Program-made: the position numbers and the translations under genes
Assembly (NCBI GenBank): GCA_963782985.1
Contig: CAWALU010000014.1
Coordinates: 62,001-126,000, forward strand
Direction: 5' to 3'
Length of the DNA: 64,000 nt
From: CAVSWT01 sp963782985
GTDB taxonomy: Bacteria > Bacteroidota > Ignavibacteria > Ignavibacteriales > Ignavibacteriaceae
In this document: in pieces, positions 18,703 through 27,630 of the stretch
Numbering within the stretch: position 1 is the first letter of the stretch
Layout of the letters: every line of letters starts with the position of its first letter
The notes under the pieces: model-generated
What the model was told of the DNA's origin: nothing
Databases searched by the model: none
Seen by the model: only the letters and a program-made list of their open reading frames with translations

Positions 18703-18903
18703 ATGAAAGCAGCGGGAATAATCTTATTAATAATCGGCGGTATTGGTTTAATAATTTCGGGAATTAATTATGCGAATCAAACGGACAAATTTAGCTTGCT
18801 TGGCTTGGACATAACTGTAAGCGAAGGCAATATTGCGCCTCTAATAATTACCGGCGTAGTATTTTTAGTTGGATTGGTATTGACGGTTTCGAAAAAGAAA
18901 TAA
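18703..18903 (+). CDS. DUF3185-family small membrane protein
   Basis: This 66-residue protein has two hydrophobic helices (about 4-23 and 46-62) joined by a polar loop with NQTDKFSLLGLDITVSEG. It ends in three lysines. It resembles the DUF3185 family, whose function is unknown. An AAAAAGGAAAGC ribosome-binding region lies just before the ATG. It follows topoisomerase IB by 91 bases on the same strand. Confidence 0.8.
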   Translation: MKAAGIILLIIGGIGLIISGINYANQTDKFSLLGLDITVSEGNIAPLIITGVVFLVGLVLTVSKKK

Positions 18904-19088
18904 TAATTTTAAAGACGATTGTAAATTGAGTATTCGAATCAGTCGGAATGAAGGTTGAAATGTATTTTCAATAACCTTAGTAGAAAAGTTGGCGTGCCTT
19001 TGGCAAAAGAAAAATGGAAAATAAATTTTAATATTCTCTTTAAAGTATTATTTTAGCACAATCAAATTTTTATTTCTATTCAGCTAAC

Positions 19089-19178
19089 GGAGAGGTGGGT
19101 GAGTGGCTGAAACCAACGGTTTGCTAAACCGTCATACTCTGTAAAGGGGTATCGAGGGTTCGAATCCCTCCCTCTCCG
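19089..19178 (+). tRNA. tRNA-Ser (anticodon GCT)
   Basis: The acceptor stem pairs GGAGAGG (19089-19095) with CCTCTCC (19171-19177), and G follows as discriminator. The anticodon stem ACGGT/ACCGT encloses the loop TTGCTAA, giving anticodon GCT, which reads AGC/AGT. A long variable arm and the T-loop GGTTCGAATCC are present, as expected for a class II tRNA. CCA is not encoded. Confidence 0.97.
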
Positions 19179-19258
19179 CGCTTTTTAATTATTTTATGTC
19201 TTCAATTTTATACCCCACATAATTTTAGAACTAATCCATTTACAATTACTGTCCTATT

Positions 19259-20137
19259 TTAGCTTTTTAGTTTTCTTAATCCTCCTAAAATTATAAAAAC
19301 TAAAAATGCAGTTACTACCGCAGTTGGTCCGCTGGAAAAATCTAATTTGAACGCAATGAATAAAGAGATTGGAGGAACAATTGCTCCTACTAAAACGGAA
19401 GTAATAAAAACATTTTTAACTTTTTTAGAAATTAAAATTCCAATTGACGACGGTATTATTAAATAGGCAAAAGCAAAAACATCCCCTACAAATCGAGTTG
19501 TAAGCGAGATGCCCATTCCCACAATTAAATAGAAAATTATTAGCCAGAATTTTGAATTTATTCCATGAGCCATGGCGGATTCCGGATCGAAGGTAACAAA
19601 TTTTAATTGTTTACTAAAAACCCAAAATATTATGGCGATTACAAAAAGAATAAATAATAGGATATAAAATTCTTCTTTACCTACAAATAAAATATCGCCT
19701 TTTAAAATTGATTCTATTTCGGAGACTTCGGCTACGGGACTTTTTTGTATAAACATTATTCTAACTGCAATGGCAAGAACAAAAATAATTCCCAGCACTC
19801 CATCTTGCGTTACAAACTTTAGTTTATAGGTTTGCGAAAATATTAGCACGGCTGCAACCGCAAAAAGTAGTGAGAAAAAAACGGGTTCAAAATTATGAAA
19901 AATAGAATGCTGACTGATTTGTAATCCTAAAAATCTATGCAGTAATTCTTCAATATTTAAAATGTGTAAAAAAGAAAAAGCTACGCCCGCGATGGAAACC
20001 TGCGTTAATACGGCGCCTAAAAAAACAACTCTTTGCGAAACAACAAATACACCGAGGAAACTACAGATAGCGCCTGCAATTATGCTGCCTAAAATTGCAA
20101 AAGGGAATAGTTCAATTAATTGATTTATCGTTTCCAA
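19259..20137 (-). CDS. znuB: Zinc/manganese ABC transporter permease
   Basis: This 292-residue integral membrane protein of the ABC-3 family forms the channel of a metal-uptake transporter. It has about eight helices. The family segment GAICSFLGVFVVSQRVVFLGAVLTQ near residues 21-45 and SAMAHGIN near 187 are visible. It is the last gene of the metal-uptake operon, 4 bases after the ATPase gene. Zinc is the likely substrate from the binding-protein sequence, but manganese or iron cannot be excluded. Confidence 0.9.
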   Translation of the reverse strand: METINQLIELFPFAILGSIIAGAICSFLGVFVVSQRVVFLGAVLTQVSIAGVAFSFLHILNIEELLHRFLGLQISQHSIFHNFEPVFFSLLFAVAAVLIFSQTYKLKFVTQDGVLGIIFVLAIAVRIMFIQKSPVAEVSEIESILKGDILFVGKEEFYILLFILFVIAIIFWVFSKQLKFVTFDPESAMAHGINSKFWLIIFYLIVGMGISLTTRFVGDVFAFAYLIIPSSIGILISKKVKNVFITSVLVGAIVPPISLFIAFKLDFSSGPTAVVTAFLVFIILGGLRKLKS

Positions 20138-20141
20138 TTTT

Positions 20142-20891
20142 TTAATTCCTCTGTTTTGAGGTTATGATATATTCATTATTTATTTTTGTAACAAGAAAAT
20201 CTGACGAATAAGTTTGCTTTAAGTTTTCCTCAGAGAGTATTTTGTCAATCTCTCCGAATTGAAAAAAATCTTTTTCCAAAAGAATTATTTTTTTAACAAT
20301 ATTTGCCACATCGCTTAAAAGATGGCTGACGAGAATTATGGTTAATTTATCTTCGTCGTGCAGCCGTGAGATTAAATCGAGGAGTAAATAATGTGAAGGC
20401 GCGTCCATCCCATTTGTAGGTTCATCCAAAATTAAAACTTTTGGCTGCATCGCAAGCGCACGGGCAATTAAGGTTCTTTGTCTTTGTCCGCCTGACAAAC
20501 TATTATAACTTTTATTTTTTAATTGAGAGATGCCAACATGTTCCACGCTTTCTTCAACAATTTGTTTATCAATCTTCGCGGGATTGTTAAACAATCCTAA
20601 AAGAGAGTACCGACCCATCATCACAACCTCATAAACAGAATAGGGAAGAAGCGGTTGAATAATATCGCGCTGCGGAACATATCCGAATCTAAAATTTTCT
20701 AACTGAAGTTTGCCGTTCAAAGGTTTAATACTGCCCAAGATAGTTTTTAACAGAGTCGTTTTGCCGGCGCCATTCGGTCCTACTAAACCAATAAAATCAT
20801 TTTCTTTTATTGAAAAGTTGAGTCCTTTTACAATAGGCGTTTTACCATATCCAATTGTTACATCTTCAAATTTTATTAATTGATTTTCCAT
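20142..20891 (-). CDS. znuC: Zinc/manganese ABC transporter ATP-binding protein
   Basis: This cytoplasmic ATPase of 249 residues drives the metal transporter. It has Walker A GPNGAGKT near 38-45, a Q-loop in VPQRDI, the signature LSGGQRQR near 138 and Walker B VLILDEPTNGMD, with the switch His in LVSHLL. The spacing of 4 bases to the genes on both sides points to one transcript with the binding protein and permease. Confidence 0.93.
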   Translation of the reverse strand: MENQLIKFEDVTIGYGKTPIVKGLNFSIKENDFIGLVGPNGAGKTTLLKTILGSIKPLNGKLQLENFRFGYVPQRDIIQPLLPYSVYEVVMMGRYSLLGLFNNPAKIDKQIVEESVEHVGISQLKNKSYNSLSGGQRQRTLIARALAMQPKVLILDEPTNGMDAPSHYLLLDLISRLHDEDKLTIILVSHLLSDVANIVKKIILLEKDFFQFGEIDKILSEENLKQTYSSDFLVTKINNEYIITSKQRN

Positions 20892-20895
20892 AATT

Positions 20896-21774
20896 TTATA
20901 CGGATTTTATAAGTTGGGAAATAATATAATCCATCATTTTGATGTAAGAATTAATTCCATCTATACCATAAACGCCCACTGGAACTTTTACCACCGCAGC
21001 GCCCGTTAATTTTGCAATTTGATTCGGAGCCGTATCGCTGTAATAATTTTCCATCAAGATTATTTTAATACCGGTACTTCTAATTAACTGAATAATTTCA
21101 GCATTGTGCGATGGGCTTGGGGGAACGCCTGGTTTTGGTTCAACATGCCCGTTTACTTTAATTCCAAAATGATCTACAAAATAAATCCAGCTGGAATGAA
21201 AAGTTACTATGGGCTTATTCTTCAACTTAGATAATTCATTATTCCACTCAACAATTTTTTTATCAAGTTCAGCGGCGTATTTATCTAAATTGTTTTTAAA
21301 ATATTCTGCATCATTTGGGGATTCACTAGCAAGCGCATTGTAAATCTCAGTTGACATAACCTTTACGTTTTCAGGGTCAAGCCAATAGTGAGGATTTCCA
21401 TAAGGATGAACATCTCCTTGAGATGCATCCGGTTTTGTTGAGGGAACTTCTTTCTTATTTATATCTTCTGATAAGTCAATAATTTTTATTTTAGAATTTC
21501 TGGAGCCGTCAATTAATTGCGGCAGCCATTTCTCTAAGTCTAATCCGATCTTCATAACTATGTCTGCTTTTCTAAGCTTTAACATATAACTGGGCATCAC
21601 TTCTAAAAAATGCGGGTCTTGATCTCCGCGGCATAGATAATCTACTTTAACTTTATCTTTGCCAATTTGTTTTACGAGATCATAAATTACTGTAGTTGTT
21701 GTAACGACTTTAATTTGCGCAAAACTAAAAGGGCTGAGTAAAACAAACAGAATATAAATAGATAATTTTTTCAT
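20896..21774 (-). CDS. znuA: Zinc-type ABC transporter substrate-binding protein
   Basis: This is a periplasmic metal-binding protein of 292 residues with a signal peptide at 1-19 (cleaved after SFAQ). Metal ligands of the cluster A-I family are visible: His in GDQDPHFLEV near 72, His in GNPHYWLDP near 127, His in VTFHSSW near 193 and a late acidic ligand. The His-rich loop of enteric ZnuA is short (about residues 109-126, with a single HPYGNPHY stretch). It lies first of the three transporter genes and 16 bases after a putative outer-membrane barrel gene. Confidence 0.9.
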   Translation of the reverse strand: MKKLSIYILFVLLSPFSFAQIKVVTTTTVIYDLVKQIGKDKVKVDYLCRGDQDPHFLEVMPSYMLKLRKADIVMKIGLDLEKWLPQLIDGSRNSKIKIIDLSEDINKKEVPSTKPDASQGDVHPYGNPHYWLDPENVKVMSTEIYNALASESPNDAEYFKNNLDKYAAELDKKIVEWNNELSKLKNKPIVTFHSSWIYFVDHFGIKVNGHVEPKPGVPPSPSHNAEIIQLIRSTGIKIILMENYYSDTAPNQIAKLTGAAVVKVPVGVYGIDGINSYIKMMDYIISQLIKSV

Positions 21775-21790
21775 TTTATTAATTCCTTTT

Positions 21791-22972
21791 TTAAAATGGA
21801 TGTGCTTTGTGCGGACCTAAAGAGAAAATCATTTGCAGCGTAATCGTAGTTTCGCCGTCCCTTTTAGTTCCGTCAAAATAATTAAATATTAAATGCTGAG
21901 CTCCTAATCTAACTGCAATAGTTTCTTCAATTGGATAAAACCCAAACCAGCCCGAGATACCTTGAGTTTTATTTTTATTATCATTCGCTAAAGTATTTAT
22001 TCCAGGTTCGCCGCCAATTATTCCATAAGTGAAATCGTATTTCATTCCTATGCTATAAGTTTTATCGAATTGGTAATCAATAAACATAAAGGCGCTTGAG
22101 GTATTAATTTTATCTTCAAAAAAAATGAGAGGAGTAATTGTGTTTTCTCTTAAAACATTACGATGATTGAGCATTGCTTCGCCTTGAATTGTTAAAGCGG
22201 CGTATCCATCGGGCTTATATTTGTATTTAAAATCTATCCCGCTGTACAAATAATTTAATGATTTATTTATAGGATCGTCCATTTCGTTTAATTTATAATA
22301 ATAATTTGTTTTTGCGTAGGTCCCGTACGAAGCGCTTAATCCGATTTCTAAGTTGCTTAGTTCGTTAAAACTGAAAAATGCGCCAAGTCTTCCAACCAGT
22401 ATTGGAGAATTTCCGCGTAAGGATTGGATGCTTTCTTCACTCGAAGGATCAGCCGCTTCTGTTCTTCCAATTGCATCTCCTTTAAAAATTCCAATATCTA
22501 AACTTGAATAAAAATCTTCGGTGGGTAAAATAAAACTTAAGTTGATTCCTATATCATTAAAGCCGTCAGCTCCGAAATATATTTGATGGAATAATGGTCG
22601 ATTTAAAAAAGCCCACGCATGCGGATGAACTGTATTTAATTTTCCAAAACCTACTAAATATTTTCCGGCTTTTATTTGAACGTCTAACGGAAGTCCTCTA
22701 ACGATATTTGCAAAAAGTTCTTCAACTCCAAACTCGCCGTCTTCATAAGCGACAACTGCCGACGCTTTTGCATAAGGATTAAGATATCCATCAACAAATA
22801 ATTCTAAAGAAGGCGATTCGAAATTAATTTTGCCGTATTCAGGCGAGCCATTAATAAAATTGGTAAAAGTATTAAACGTTCCGATAACGCTTATGTCCGG
22901 ATTAACATTTGATTGCGCACAAACATCAGCTGCAATAAATAATAATGCAGCATAAAAAATAATTTGCTTCAT
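21791..22972 (-). CDS. Putative outer-membrane beta-barrel protein of the zinc-uptake operon
   Basis: This 393-residue protein has a signal peptide (1-19, ending VCAQ). Its C-terminal half alternates aromatic and polar residues, as in a porin-like barrel (for example FKYKYKPDGYAALTIQGEAML and FMFIDYQFDKTYSIGMKYDF), and it ends in a short His-containing tail. I do not recognise a named family. Its position just before znuA suggests it passes metal across the outer membrane. An inverted repeat lies 27 bases upstream of its start. It lacks the plug domain and TonB box expected of a TonB-dependent receptor, so it is probably a simple porin-like protein. Confidence 0.65.
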   Translation of the reverse strand: MKQIIFYAALLFIAADVCAQSNVNPDISVIGTFNTFTNFINGSPEYGKINFESPSLELFVDGYLNPYAKASAVVAYEDGEFGVEELFANIVRGLPLDVQIKAGKYLVGFGKLNTVHPHAWAFLNRPLFHQIYFGADGFNDIGINLSFILPTEDFYSSLDIGIFKGDAIGRTEAADPSSEESIQSLRGNSPILVGRLGAFFSFNELSNLEIGLSASYGTYAKTNYYYKLNEMDDPINKSLNYLYSGIDFKYKYKPDGYAALTIQGEAMLNHRNVLRENTITPLIFFEDKINTSSAFMFIDYQFDKTYSIGMKYDFTYGIIGGEPGINTLANDNKNKTQGISGWFGFYPIEETIAVRLGAQHLIFNYFDGTKRDGETTITLQMIFSLGPHKAHPF

Positions 22973-22998
22973 TTTATTACTCCTAATTAATGAGATAA

Positions 22999-23017
22999 CT
23001 ATTCTTCATCAGAATAG
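22999..23017. promoter_or_regulatory. Perfect 7-bp inverted repeat, candidate metal-regulator operator
   Basis: CTATTCT (22999-23005) and AGAATAG (23011-23017) are separated by 5 bases. The site lies 27 bases upstream of the outer-membrane barrel gene on its coding strand. This is where a Zur/Fur-type operator would sit. It could also be a small terminator for the preceding gene. No T-run is seen. Confidence 0.35.
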
Positions 23018-23039
23018 AAGCCTATTCAATTAATTTAGA

Positions 23040-23441
23040 TTAGGAGTTTAGAGGGGGAGCGCGCGATGGGATGAGAGCTATTGATTCTTCGGGGTAAAAG
23101 CGAAAATTGTTATTAATTAAAACTTTGTTGCTATAAAAAAAAGATTTTAAAATGCCTTGTGAAGAAATATGATAATTTAATATTGTGCTTGAGAAATGAC
23201 AGATGGCGCATATAGAATTAACGCCGGTTAAATCATCTAAATTATTATCGTTGGTTCCGCTGGAATTATTTTCATTAAATAAATTATATATAATATGATT
23301 GCTTGTAATTTCATTAGCGGTAAAAAAGCTAATATTATGATAATGAAAAACATCCGCCAACTGGAAGGCGCAGTATATTAATAGAAAAAATTTTCCTACA
23401 ATTAATTTATTATGGTTATTGATTAAATGCATCGCGAACAA
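23040..23441 (-). CDS. Hypothetical Cys/His-containing protein upstream of the zinc-uptake operon
   Basis: This 133-residue protein is of unknown function. A hydrophobic stretch near residues 14-28 may be a signal anchor. It contains HYHN near 34, a CAICHFSS motif near 76 and ends EESIALIPSRAPPLNS. This pattern (a central Cys-x-x-Cys and a terminal RAPP) recalls small DUF2946-like proteins found beside metal transport genes, but the match is weak. It is 67 bases upstream of the barrel gene on the same strand. A role in metal sensing or binding is only inferred. Confidence 0.5.
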   Translation of the reverse strand: MFAMHLINNHNKLIVGKFFLLIYCAFQLADVFHYHNISFFTANEITSNHIIYNLFNENNSSGTNDNNLDDLTGVNSICAICHFSSTILNYHISSQGILKSFFYSNKVLINNNFRFYPEESIALIPSRAPPLNS

Positions 23442-23525
23442 ATATATGTTTATACCTTCATACCATCAAGCAAAAAAAAATTGTAATGAATAATATAAAA
23501 TTGAAAATATATGAACTTCATAAAT

Positions 23526-23558
23526 TATTGATTGTAAGAGGCTAATCATTTAACTTTG
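23526..23558 (+). promoter_or_regulatory. Candidate Bacteroidetes-type promoter of the acyl-CoA dehydrogenase gene
   Basis: TATTG at 23526-23530 is followed after 20 bases by TAACTTTG at 23551-23558, which fits the TTTG / TAnnTTTG pattern of Bacteroidetes primary-sigma promoters. It lies 31 bases before the start codon at 23590. Confidence 0.4.
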
Positions 23559-23589
23559 TCAATCAAAAATTTTCAAAACAAAGGATGCA

Positions 23590-24759
23590 ATGCAAAAGTT
23601 CGTGGGCGTGGATTATTATAATATTGATTCTCTTTTATCTGAAGAAGAGTTGATGATAAGAGATTCAGTTCGTGAATTTGTATCTGAAGAAATAATTCCC
23701 ATCATAGAAAAATATAATCGTGAAGCAAAATTCCCCCTTGATCTAATTCCTAAAATGGCTGAGCTAGGTTTGTTCGGAACAACGCTTCCGCAAAAATATG
23801 GCTGCGCTGAATTGAATAATGTAGCTTATGGTTTAGTGATGCAGGAACTTGAAAGAGGGGACAGCGGAATAAGAAGTTTTGTTTCTGTGCAGAGCGCGCT
23901 GGTTATGTATCCCATTTTCACATTCGGCAGCGATGAGCAAAAAGATAAATGGCTGTCGCAATTAGCTTTGGGTAAAAAGATTGGATGCTTTGGTTTAACT
24001 GAGCCTGATTTCGGATCAAATCCCGGAGGTATGGTTACCAAAGCAGAAAAAACAGACGGCGGCTATTTATTGAATGGCGCAAAAATGTGGATTACAAATG
24101 GAACTATTGCAGACGTTGCGGTAGTTTGGGCAAAACTAGAGGGCGTTGTTCGCGGGTTTTTAGTGGAAAAAGATTTTAAAGGGTTTACAGCCCCTGAAAT
24201 GAAAGGCAAACTTTCACTCCGCGCTTCCGTAACTTCAGAATTAATTTTTGATAATGTATTTATTCCTGAAAATAATATTCTTCCAAAAACCACCGGATTA
24301 AAAAATGCTTTGATGTGCTTAAATCAAGCAAGATACGGTATTGCCTGGGGAGTTGTAGGAGCCATGATGGCGTGTTATGATTCTGCATTAAACTATGCTA
24401 AAACTCGCGTTCAGTTTAGCAAACCGATAGCAGCTTATCAAATAACTCAAGAAAAATTGGTTTATATTTTAACTGAAATTACTAAAGCCCAATTATTAAA
24501 TATTCAATTGGGAAGAATGAAAGATAAGAATACTTTAAAGCATACCCACGTTTCTTTGGCTAAAAGAAATAACTGTGAAAAGGCTTTAGAGATAGCTAGA
24601 ATTTCAAGGGAGATTTTGGGAGCAAATGGAATATTAGATGAGTATCCGGTTATGCGCCACGCTGCAAATTTGGAATCAGTTAAAACTTACGAAGGCACTC
24701 ACGAAATGCACACTTTAATTTTGGGTGAAGATATAACAGGTTTTCCCGCTTACGATTAG
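23590..24759 (+). CDS. Glutaryl-CoA-dehydrogenase-like acyl-CoA dehydrogenase
   Basis: This FAD enzyme of 389 residues oxidises acyl-CoA. The closest match by motif is glutaryl-CoA dehydrogenase: RSFVSVQSALVMYPI near residue 96 (with the Arg that contacts the glutaryl carboxylate in the family), GCFGLTEPDFGSNP near 137, and TYEGTHEMHTLILG near the C-terminus, which holds the catalytic Glu. Glutaryl-CoA dehydrogenase acts in lysine and tryptophan breakdown. Some Bacteroidetes homologues are annotated only as acyl-CoA dehydrogenase, so the substrate is likely but not proven. The gene is monocistronic and has a strong terminator. Confidence 0.88.
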   Translation: MQKFVGVDYYNIDSLLSEEELMIRDSVREFVSEEIIPIIEKYNREAKFPLDLIPKMAELGLFGTTLPQKYGCAELNNVAYGLVMQELERGDSGIRSFVSVQSALVMYPIFTFGSDEQKDKWLSQLALGKKIGCFGLTEPDFGSNPGGMVTKAEKTDGGYLLNGAKMWITNGTIADVAVVWAKLEGVVRGFLVEKDFKGFTAPEMKGKLSLRASVTSELIFDNVFIPENNILPKTTGLKNALMCLNQARYGIAWGVVGAMMACYDSALNYAKTRVQFSKPIAAYQITQEKLVYILTEITKAQLLNIQLGRMKDKNTLKHTHVSLAKRNNCEKALEIARISREILGANGILDEYPVMRHAANLESVKTYEGTHEMHTLILGEDITGFPAYD

Positions 24760-24774
24760 TAATTAAAATTTTTT

Positions 24775-24797
24775 AAGACCACTCGTGGTCTTTTTTT
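24775..24797 (+). terminator. Rho-independent terminator after the acyl-CoA dehydrogenase gene
   Basis: Perfect 8-base arms AAGACCAC and GTGGTCTT with a 2-base loop, followed by a run of T. Confidence 0.9.
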
Positions 24798-24820
24798 GTA
24801 TCTAACAATTAAAAAAATAT

Positions 24821-26287
24821 ATGAGCGATAAAATAAAAATTAGAGAAGGTTTAACCTTTGATGATATTCTTTTAGAGCCTGGAAGGTCAAATGTTCTTCC
24901 GCGTGAAGTTGATATCTCAACTAATTTAACGCCTGATATTAAATTGAATATTCCAATTATCTCCGCGGCAATGGATACCGTAACTGAGTCAGCTTTGGCG
25001 GTTGCAATTGCAAGAGAGGGAGGTATCGGAATTCTTCATAAGAATATGAGCATTGAAAAACAGTGCGATGAAGTGGATAAAGTTAAAAGATCTGAAAGCG
25101 GAATGATTAGAGACCCCGTTACTCTATCTCCTGATAAAACTATTGGAGACGCTCTGGAAATGATGCGTAAATATAGTATCTCCGGCATTCCCATAGTAGA
25201 TTCAAAAGGCAAACTTGTTGGCATTTTAACAAATCGAGACCTTAGGTTTGAACCAAATGCAAAGCTTAAGGTTAAAGATTTAATGACAAGTGAAAATTTG
25301 ATAACAGCTTCGCTCGGCACCGATTTCGGTATGGCTGAAAAGATTCTACAAAAATACAAAATAGAAAAGCTGCCTGTAGTTGATAAAGATGGAATTTTAA
25401 AAGGGTTAATTACTTTTAAAGATATTCAAAAGAAGAAAAAACATCCTTATGCCTGCAAAGATGAGCATGGAAGACTTAGAGTTGGAGCAGCCGTGGGCAT
25501 CACCCATGATACAATTGATAGAATTTCAGCTTTATCGAAAGCTGGAGTTGACGCGATAGTAATTGATACTGCTCATGGTCATTCAATAGGCGTCATCAAA
25601 ATGATTAAAGAGGTAAGAAAAAAATTTAAATATGAGCAATTAGTCGCAGGAAATATAGGAACTTATGAGGCGGCGCTTGATTTATTTGATTGCAAGGTTG
25701 ATGCTGTGAAAATTGGAATTGGTCCCGGCTCGATTTGTACAACTCGAATTGTAGCGGGCGTTGGCATTCCACAAATCACAGCCGTATCCGAGGCATATAG
25801 AGCGCTTAAAGGAAAAGGAATTTCTATAATTTCTGATGGGGGAATAAAGCAAACTGGGGATGTGCCTAAGGCAATTTCAGCGGGAGCAGATTCTGTTATG
25901 ATAGGAGGATTATTTGCAGGCGTGGAAGAAAGCCCTGGTGAAAAAGTTTTATATGAAGGAAGAAGTTTTAAAATCTACCGTGGAATGGGTTCGCTTGGAG
26001 CAATGAAAGAAGGTAGTAAAGATCGGTATTTCCAGGATACAGAAGATGATATTTCCAAACTTGTTCCCGAAGGAGTTGAAGGAAGAGTTCCCTATAAAGG
26101 TCCTTTGTCTGATACTATCTATCAATTAGTTGGCGGACTAAGAGCGGCAATGGGTTATTGCGGCGTTAAAAATATTCGCCAGCTTCAAACTAAATCGAAA
26201 TTTATTAAAATTACATTATCGGGATTGCGTGAAAGCCATCCTCACGATGTGATTATAACTAAAGAATCACCGAATTATCATTCATAG
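24821..26287 (+). CDS. guaB: Inosine-5'-monophosphate dehydrogenase
   Basis: This is the committed step of GMP synthesis: IMP plus NAD+ gives XMP. The TIM-barrel catalytic domain is split by two CBS domains at about residues 93-205. The N-terminal segment GLTFDDILLEPGRSNV, the active-site loop GSICTTR (catalytic Cys near 307) and the glycine-rich SDGGIKQTGD and GMGSLGAM segments are present. The length of 488 is standard. It sits between a terminator and a glycosyltransferase gene, and purD lies further on, so the neighbourhood is purine-related. Confidence 0.97.
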   Translation: MSDKIKIREGLTFDDILLEPGRSNVLPREVDISTNLTPDIKLNIPIISAAMDTVTESALAVAIAREGGIGILHKNMSIEKQCDEVDKVKRSESGMIRDPVTLSPDKTIGDALEMMRKYSISGIPIVDSKGKLVGILTNRDLRFEPNAKLKVKDLMTSENLITASLGTDFGMAEKILQKYKIEKLPVVDKDGILKGLITFKDIQKKKKHPYACKDEHGRLRVGAAVGITHDTIDRISALSKAGVDAIVIDTAHGHSIGVIKMIKEVRKKFKYEQLVAGNIGTYEAALDLFDCKVDAVKIGIGPGSICTTRIVAGVGIPQITAVSEAYRALKGKGISIISDGGIKQTGDVPKAISAGADSVMIGGLFAGVEESPGEKVLYEGRSFKIYRGMGSLGAMKEGSKDRYFQDTEDDISKLVPEGVEGRVPYKGPLSDTIYQLVGGLRAAMGYCGVKNIRQLQTKSKFIKITLSGLRESHPHDVIITKESPNYHS

Positions 26288-26346
26288 ATTTTAGTTATAG
26301 CTAAATAGTTTATTTTCAATTTTTATTATTCTTGTGCAGTAATTTT

Positions 26347-27630
26347 ATGTTCAAAGTTTTAGTTATTGCTTATTACTTTCCTCCAATGGGCTTAAGCGGA
26401 GTCCAGCGCACGGTTAAATTTACTAAGTATTTAAAAAATTATAACTGGGAGCCAACCGTAATTACTACTGATAACGTGGCGTATTTTGCCCATGATAAAT
26501 CGCTGCTTAAAGAAATAACTGAGGCAGGGATTAGAGTAGTAAGAACCAAAGCATCAGAGCCAAACGCTGTTTTGCATAAATTTGGAACGATTAAAATTCC
26601 GGAAAAAATAAGAAAAATTTTAAATCGTTTAAGTCAAACTATTTACGTTCCTGATAATAAAATATCATGGGCGAATAAAGCCTTTGACGCTGCTTCAGAA
26701 ATTCTTGCTAAAGAAAAATTTGATGTAATTTTTGTTACCATCCCTCCGTTTTCAGCCTTTAGAATGGCTGCTAATCTTAAAAAGAAATTTAAAGTTCCGC
26801 TAATTGTAGATTATAGAGATTTATGGTATGACAGTTATTTATCATTTTATCCCACGCCTTTTCACAAATACCTTCATAAAAAAATGGAGTATAACTCTTT
26901 AAAAGCAGCAGATAAAATAGTAGTTACAAATAGAAAGATTAAAGAATTAATTATTAATGCTTATCAATTTTTGACCTTTGAAGATTTGGTGATAATACCC
27001 CATGGTTTTGATGAAGCTGATTTTTTGATTGCTAAGTCAATTACTAAATCTGATAATAAATTAGACATTACTTATTCCGGAATATTTTATGAGCATAATA
27101 CTCCAAAATATTTTTTAAAAGCATTCAGCATGCTAAAGAATGAACGTCCCGATATCGCCGCAAATATCAGACTAAATTTTGTCGGTCATTTAGGTAAGGA
27201 TATTAAAAAGATAATAAAGAAATTGAAGCTTGAAGAATTTATAAAATATTATGGTTACTTAAATCATAATGAAGCTGTTGTAAAAGTAGTATCAAGCGAT
27301 GTTCTATGGATGATGCTGGGAAATTGGAAACACAGCGATACTATTTTACCCGGAAAATTATTTGAATACATTGGTTCAAGAAAACCATTTATTGCTTGCG
27401 TGCCCGAGGGCGCCGCGAAGCAAACGGCAATTTCGTACGGAGCTGCTTTTATTACTGGGCCGGAAAATGTTAAGGAGATTAAAAATATTTTGGTTCAAGT
27501 TTATGAGCTTTATAAAAAAAATGAACTGCCTAAACCAAATGAAGATTTTGTTAAGCTGCATCAGCGCGATTATCTTACGGAAATATTATCAAAACAAATG
27601 CAGTTTCTAATTAAAGAGGATGTTGTATGA
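26347..27630 (+). CDS. GT4-type glycosyltransferase
   Basis: This is a two-domain GT-B glycosyltransferase of about 427 residues. The N-terminal segment YYFPPMGLSGVQR is typical of GT4 enzymes, and the C-terminal half contains a family-like GYLNHNEAV and the nucleotide-sugar region LPGKLFEYIGSRKPFIACVPEG. The sugar and acceptor are unknown; similar enzymes act in surface polysaccharide synthesis. The ATG at 26347 is preferred over a TTG at 26332. Its last 4 bases overlap purD (ATGA), suggesting a shared transcript. Confidence 0.85.
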   Translation: MFKVLVIAYYFPPMGLSGVQRTVKFTKYLKNYNWEPTVITTDNVAYFAHDKSLLKEITEAGIRVVRTKASEPNAVLHKFGTIKIPEKIRKILNRLSQTIYVPDNKISWANKAFDAASEILAKEKFDVIFVTIPPFSAFRMAANLKKKFKVPLIVDYRDLWYDSYLSFYPTPFHKYLHKKMEYNSLKAADKIVVTNRKIKELIINAYQFLTFEDLVIIPHGFDEADFLIAKSITKSDNKLDITYSGIFYEHNTPKYFLKAFSMLKNERPDIAANIRLNFVGHLGKDIKKIIKKLKLEEFIKYYGYLNHNEAVVKVVSSDVLWMMLGNWKHSDTILPGKLFEYIGSRKPFIACVPEGAAKQTAISYGAAFITGPENVKEIKNILVQVYELYKKNELPKPNEDFVKLHQRDYLTEILSKQMQFLIKEDVV

